DNA of 64,000 nt from positions 62,001 to 126,000 of the forward strand of contig CAWDCL010000005.1 in NCBI GenBank assembly GCA_963800865.1, in the 5' to 3' direction. The position numbers and the translations under genes were made by a program. This stretch comes from JALOKP01 sp963800865 (GTDB taxonomy: Bacteria > Acidobacteriota > Polarisedimenticolia > J045). Positions 61,793 to 64,000 of the stretch are shown here, one piece after another (position 1 is the stretch's first letter; every line of letters begins with the position of its first letter). The notes under the pieces are model-generated. The model was not told the origin of the DNA. It searched no databases and saw only the letters and a program-made list of their open reading frames with translations.

Positions 61793-64000
61793 TCAGTCGA
61801 GCTCCCGATGTTCCGGCAGACCCTGGAGCACGGCCATGAGATCGTACAACCTGTAAGGTTTCTGGAGAAACCCGGACAAGCCACGCCCCTCGAGCGGTGC
61901 CACGATGTCGTCCTTGGCGTAACCACTCGAGAGGACGACGCGCACGTCCTCGCGTATCCGGACGAGTTCCCGGAAGGTGGCTATCCCGTCCAGATTGGGC
62001 ATGGTGGCGTCCAGGATCACGCCCCGGAATCGCCGCGGGTCGGCACGGTAGATCTCGATGGCTTCCAGCCCATCTGCCGCACAGATGACCTCGAAGCCGA
62101 GCAGTTCGAGCATCTTCGTGGCCGTCGAGCGAACCGCTTCCTCGTCGTCCACGACCAGGATCGTGCCGGCGCCGCGCCAATCCGGTGCGGCAACGGTGAG
62201 CGGCTCCGTCGCCTTCGCGGTGCAGGCGAGTGCCGGCAGCCAGACGCGAAACCTGCTGCCGCGTCCTGGTTCGCTCTCCACCTGGATCTCCCCTGGTGAG
62301 CACGGACGATGCCGAGTGCCGCCGCCAAGCCCAGGCCGCGCCCGCTGAACTTCGTCGAGAAGAACGGCTCGAACAGCCGACCGACCAGTTCGGGCTCGAT
62401 GCCGCATCCGGTATCCGCGACCTCCAGGAACACGTACTCCCCCGGAGCCAGGGGATCCTGCACCCACGGAGACTGCAGGTCTTCCGTCTTGAGGTGGGCC
62501 GAACCAGTCGAAATCGTGATCCGGCCCGGCCGGTCTCCGAGGGCCTCCGATGCGTTCACGATCAGATTCATGATGATCTGTCGAACCCGGCTCAGGTCCG
62601 CGCTCACCAGAGGCACCTCGACCGCGAGGTTCCACCGCAACTGTCCGCGCTTCGACAAGGCTGCGGCCATCAGGCGCGCCATGTCCTCGAGAAGGCGATT
62701 CAGGTCGACCGAGCGAAAGAAAGCGGGCCTTGCCGACGTAGGCAAGCAGCTGCTGGCATAGATCCGCCGCGTCGCGGGAAGCGTCCGCCGCTTCCCGAGA
62801 AGCCGGCGGTCGACTGCGTCTTCGGGCAATCTCCCCGAGACGAGATCGAGGTTGCCAAGGATGACGGTCAGCAGGTTGTTGAAGTCGTGCGCGATCCCCC
62901 CGGCCAGCGTTCCCAGGCTCTCCTCCTTCTGGGCCCGCTGCACCCGGAGTTCGAGCTCGCGGTGGCGCTCCTCGGCCTCTCTGCGATCGGTGATGTCTTG
63001 AATGGCTACGGCGCAGCCGATGACGCGGCCTTCGGCATCGCGGATCGGCGCCGCGCTGTTGAGCACGTAAGCCTGCGTGCCGTCGAATCGCTGGATCTGC
63101 AGTTCCTGGTTCACCACGGTCTCGCCGTGCTGGACGGCGCGGGCACTGGCCCACTCCTCGGGCTGGACGGGCTCGCCGCTCGCGGTCCAGTGCGCCCTGT
63201 AGGAGGCGTAATCCCGCACGCTGCGAACCATCGGGATCGGGCCACCCCAGAGTCTCCTCGTAGGCGCGGTTGCAGCTAACGAGGCCGCCCCGGGCGTCCA
63301 GGATGCACACGCCGACCGGCAGGGTCTCCATGACGGCGGCCAGGCGGTTCCTCTCGCCGACCGCTTCGCCGTGCTTCGCCTCCAGCGCCCTGAGCATCTC
63401 CAGTCGCCGCATGGCCACTGCCACCTGGCCGGTGATCGCACGCATCAGCTCGACCTCCTCGGCGGTGAATCCCGCGCGGGTCGTGGTGCCGAATGCGAGC
63501 GTGCCCATGACGCGCCCCTCGATCAGGAGCGGGTGGCAGCAGTAAGCTTGGATCCCGAGCTCTTCACCAGCTTCGTGCGCGGATCCTCGCAGTGCTGGAT
63601 GTCCTCGACCACGATGCGGCGGCCATCCCGCGCCACGCAGCCGCACACCGTCACGCCGAAGTCGAGCCATTCGACCCTGGACACCTCCTCGTCGGGGACA
63701 CCGGCGCAGGCGTTGAGGCGTAGACGCGCGACGGGACCGCTTCCGCGTCCGGCGCCAACCGCCGGTCCCGGCCCCTCCACCGCCAGGTAGTTGAAGAAGA
63801 CCTGACAGTCCAGGAAGGCCATGACCTCGCGGCAAAGCAGGTTCACCAGGGCCCTGGGGATCAGGGGTTGCCAGCAGGCGCTCGGCGGTGTCGGCGAGCA
63901 GGCGGAAGCGCGCCTCGCTCCGCCGCACTTTCTCTTCGGCCTCCTTGCGCTCGGTGATATCGATCGAGAGTCCGAGCACGCGGACTGGATGGCCGCCCTC
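61793..64000 (-). CDS. hybrid sensor histidine kinase, PAS-GAF-PAS-HisKA-HATPase-REC (N-terminus beyond the window; several frame changes)
   Basis: At least 735 residues. From the right edge: the end of a PAS domain (LSIDITERKEAEEKVRRSEA), a GAF domain (LVNLLCREVMAFLDCQVFFN; CHPLLIEGRVMGTLAFGT), a PAS domain (LPVGVCILDARGG; VIGCAVAIQDITDR), then the H-box LAGGIAHDFNNLLTVILGNL with the phospho-acceptor His. HATPase_c follows (QIIMNLIVNASEAL; FLEVADTGCGIEP; LFEPFFSTKFSGRGLGLAA) and a C-terminal receiver domain (ILVVDDEEAV; VILDATMPNLDG; FLQKPYRL). Pieces change frame near 63850, 63565, 63246, 62797, 62728 and 62291. Converges on the helicase gene with an 81-bp spacer. Signal unknown. Confidence 0.85.
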   Translation of the reverse strand, partial: EGGHPVRVLGLSIDITERKEAEEKVRRSEARFRLLADTAERLLATPDPQGPGEPALPRGHGLPGLSGLLQLPGGGGAGTGGWRRTRKRSRRASTPQRLRRCPRRGGVQGRMARLRRDGVRLRGAGWPPHRGRGHPALRGSAHEAGEELGIQAYCCHPLLIEGRVMGTLAFGTTTRAGFTAEEVELMRAITGQVAVAMRRLEMLRALEAKHGEAVGERNRLAAVMETLPVGVCILDARGGLVSCNRAYEETLGWPDPDGSQRAGLRLLQGALDRERRARPARGVGQCPRRPARRDRGEPGTADPAIRRHAGLRAQQRGADPRCRRPRHRLRRSHSRHHRSQRGRGAPPRARTPGAAGPEGGEPGNAGRGDRARLQQPADRHPWQPRSRLGEIARRRSRPPASREAADASRDAADLCQQLLAYVGKARFLSLGRPESPSRGHGAPDGRSLVEARTVAVEPRGRGASGERGPEPGSTDHHESDRERIGGPRRPAGPDHDFDWFGPPQDGRPAVSVGAGSPGSGGVRVPGGRGYRMRHRARTGRSAVRAVLLDEVQRARPGLGGGTRHRPCSPGEIQVESEPGRGSRFRVWLPALACTAKATEPLTVAAPDWRGAGTILVVDDEEAVRSTATKMLELLGFEVICAADGLEAIEIYRADPRRFRGVILDATMPNLDGIATFRELVRIREDVRVVLSSGYAKDDIVAPLEGRGLSGFLQKPYRLYDLMAVLQGLPEHRELD

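Overview
The window is a GC-rich (roughly 70 %) bacterial chromosome segment with short spacers and many overlapping start/stop codons. Gene content fits a Gram-negative, probably Acidobacteriota-like lineage (Thermoanaerobaculia or a neighbouring uncultured class). The pointers are a signal-peptide-bearing H+-pyrophosphatase, paired M16 peptidases, BNR/thrombospondin-3/FG-GAP secreted giants, several lipoproteins, and a folK-deoxynucleoside kinase-panBCD cluster. This placement is inference; there is no rRNA, tRNA or CRISPR array here.

Layout. 1-2.4 kb: RND efflux pump (partial). 2.5-5.7 kb: hppA and a small phage-like protein. 5.7-7.7 kb: iron-type alcohol dehydrogenase and gloB. 7.8-10.0 kb: minus-strand chain of ABC ATPase, permease, ECF sigma factor and membrane anti-sigma-like protein. 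10.1-14.3 kb: aminotransferase and SWIM/SNF2 helicase. 14.3-19.5 kb: M16 peptidase pair, dicarboxylate symporter, Fur/PerR regulator. 19.7-25.2 kb: purF, a secreted beta-propeller, a hypothetical protein, a Maf/MptE-like glycosyltransferase with a small partner. 25.4-31.1 kb: exported hypothetical, purH, two TPR proteins, a PP0621-like protein. 31.1-36.4 kb: foldback element, rlmN, rho, two HEAT lipoproteins, YjbQ, a zinc-ribbon protein. 36.5-41.2 kb: giant BNR/TSP3 secreted protein, a Cys-rich exported protein, and two ~680-bp gene-poor stretches with strong hairpins and intrinsic terminators. 41.2-44.8 kb: panD, panC, panB, deoxynucleoside kinase, folK. 44.8-49.0 kb: TPR protein, glmU, glmS. 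49.2-57.0 kb: 12-unit carboxypeptidase-regulatory-like protein and 14-blade FG-GAP protein. 57.2-64 kb: sulfotransferase, Uma2 nuclease, SDR remnant, UvrD/PcrA helicase, hybrid histidine kinase (partial).

Connections. glmU and glmS supply UDP-GlcNAc; purF and purH belong to purine synthesis; panBCD and folK feed CoA and folate. The secreted giants, TPR and HEAT lipoproteins point to a rich cell envelope.

The most unusual material is non-coding. A GTAGGGGCCGGCC-type palindromic repeat recurs between genes, and its TAG is the stop codon of four unrelated genes. Two 29-32 bp hairpins at 40.86 and 41.15 kb have different arms but nearly the same loop. A 168-bp foldback element lies at 31.1 kb.

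About 17 single-base frame changes, many in G/C runs, interrupt otherwise intact conserved genes. They look like sequencing indels, so those genes are annotated as interrupted CDS, not pseudogenes.
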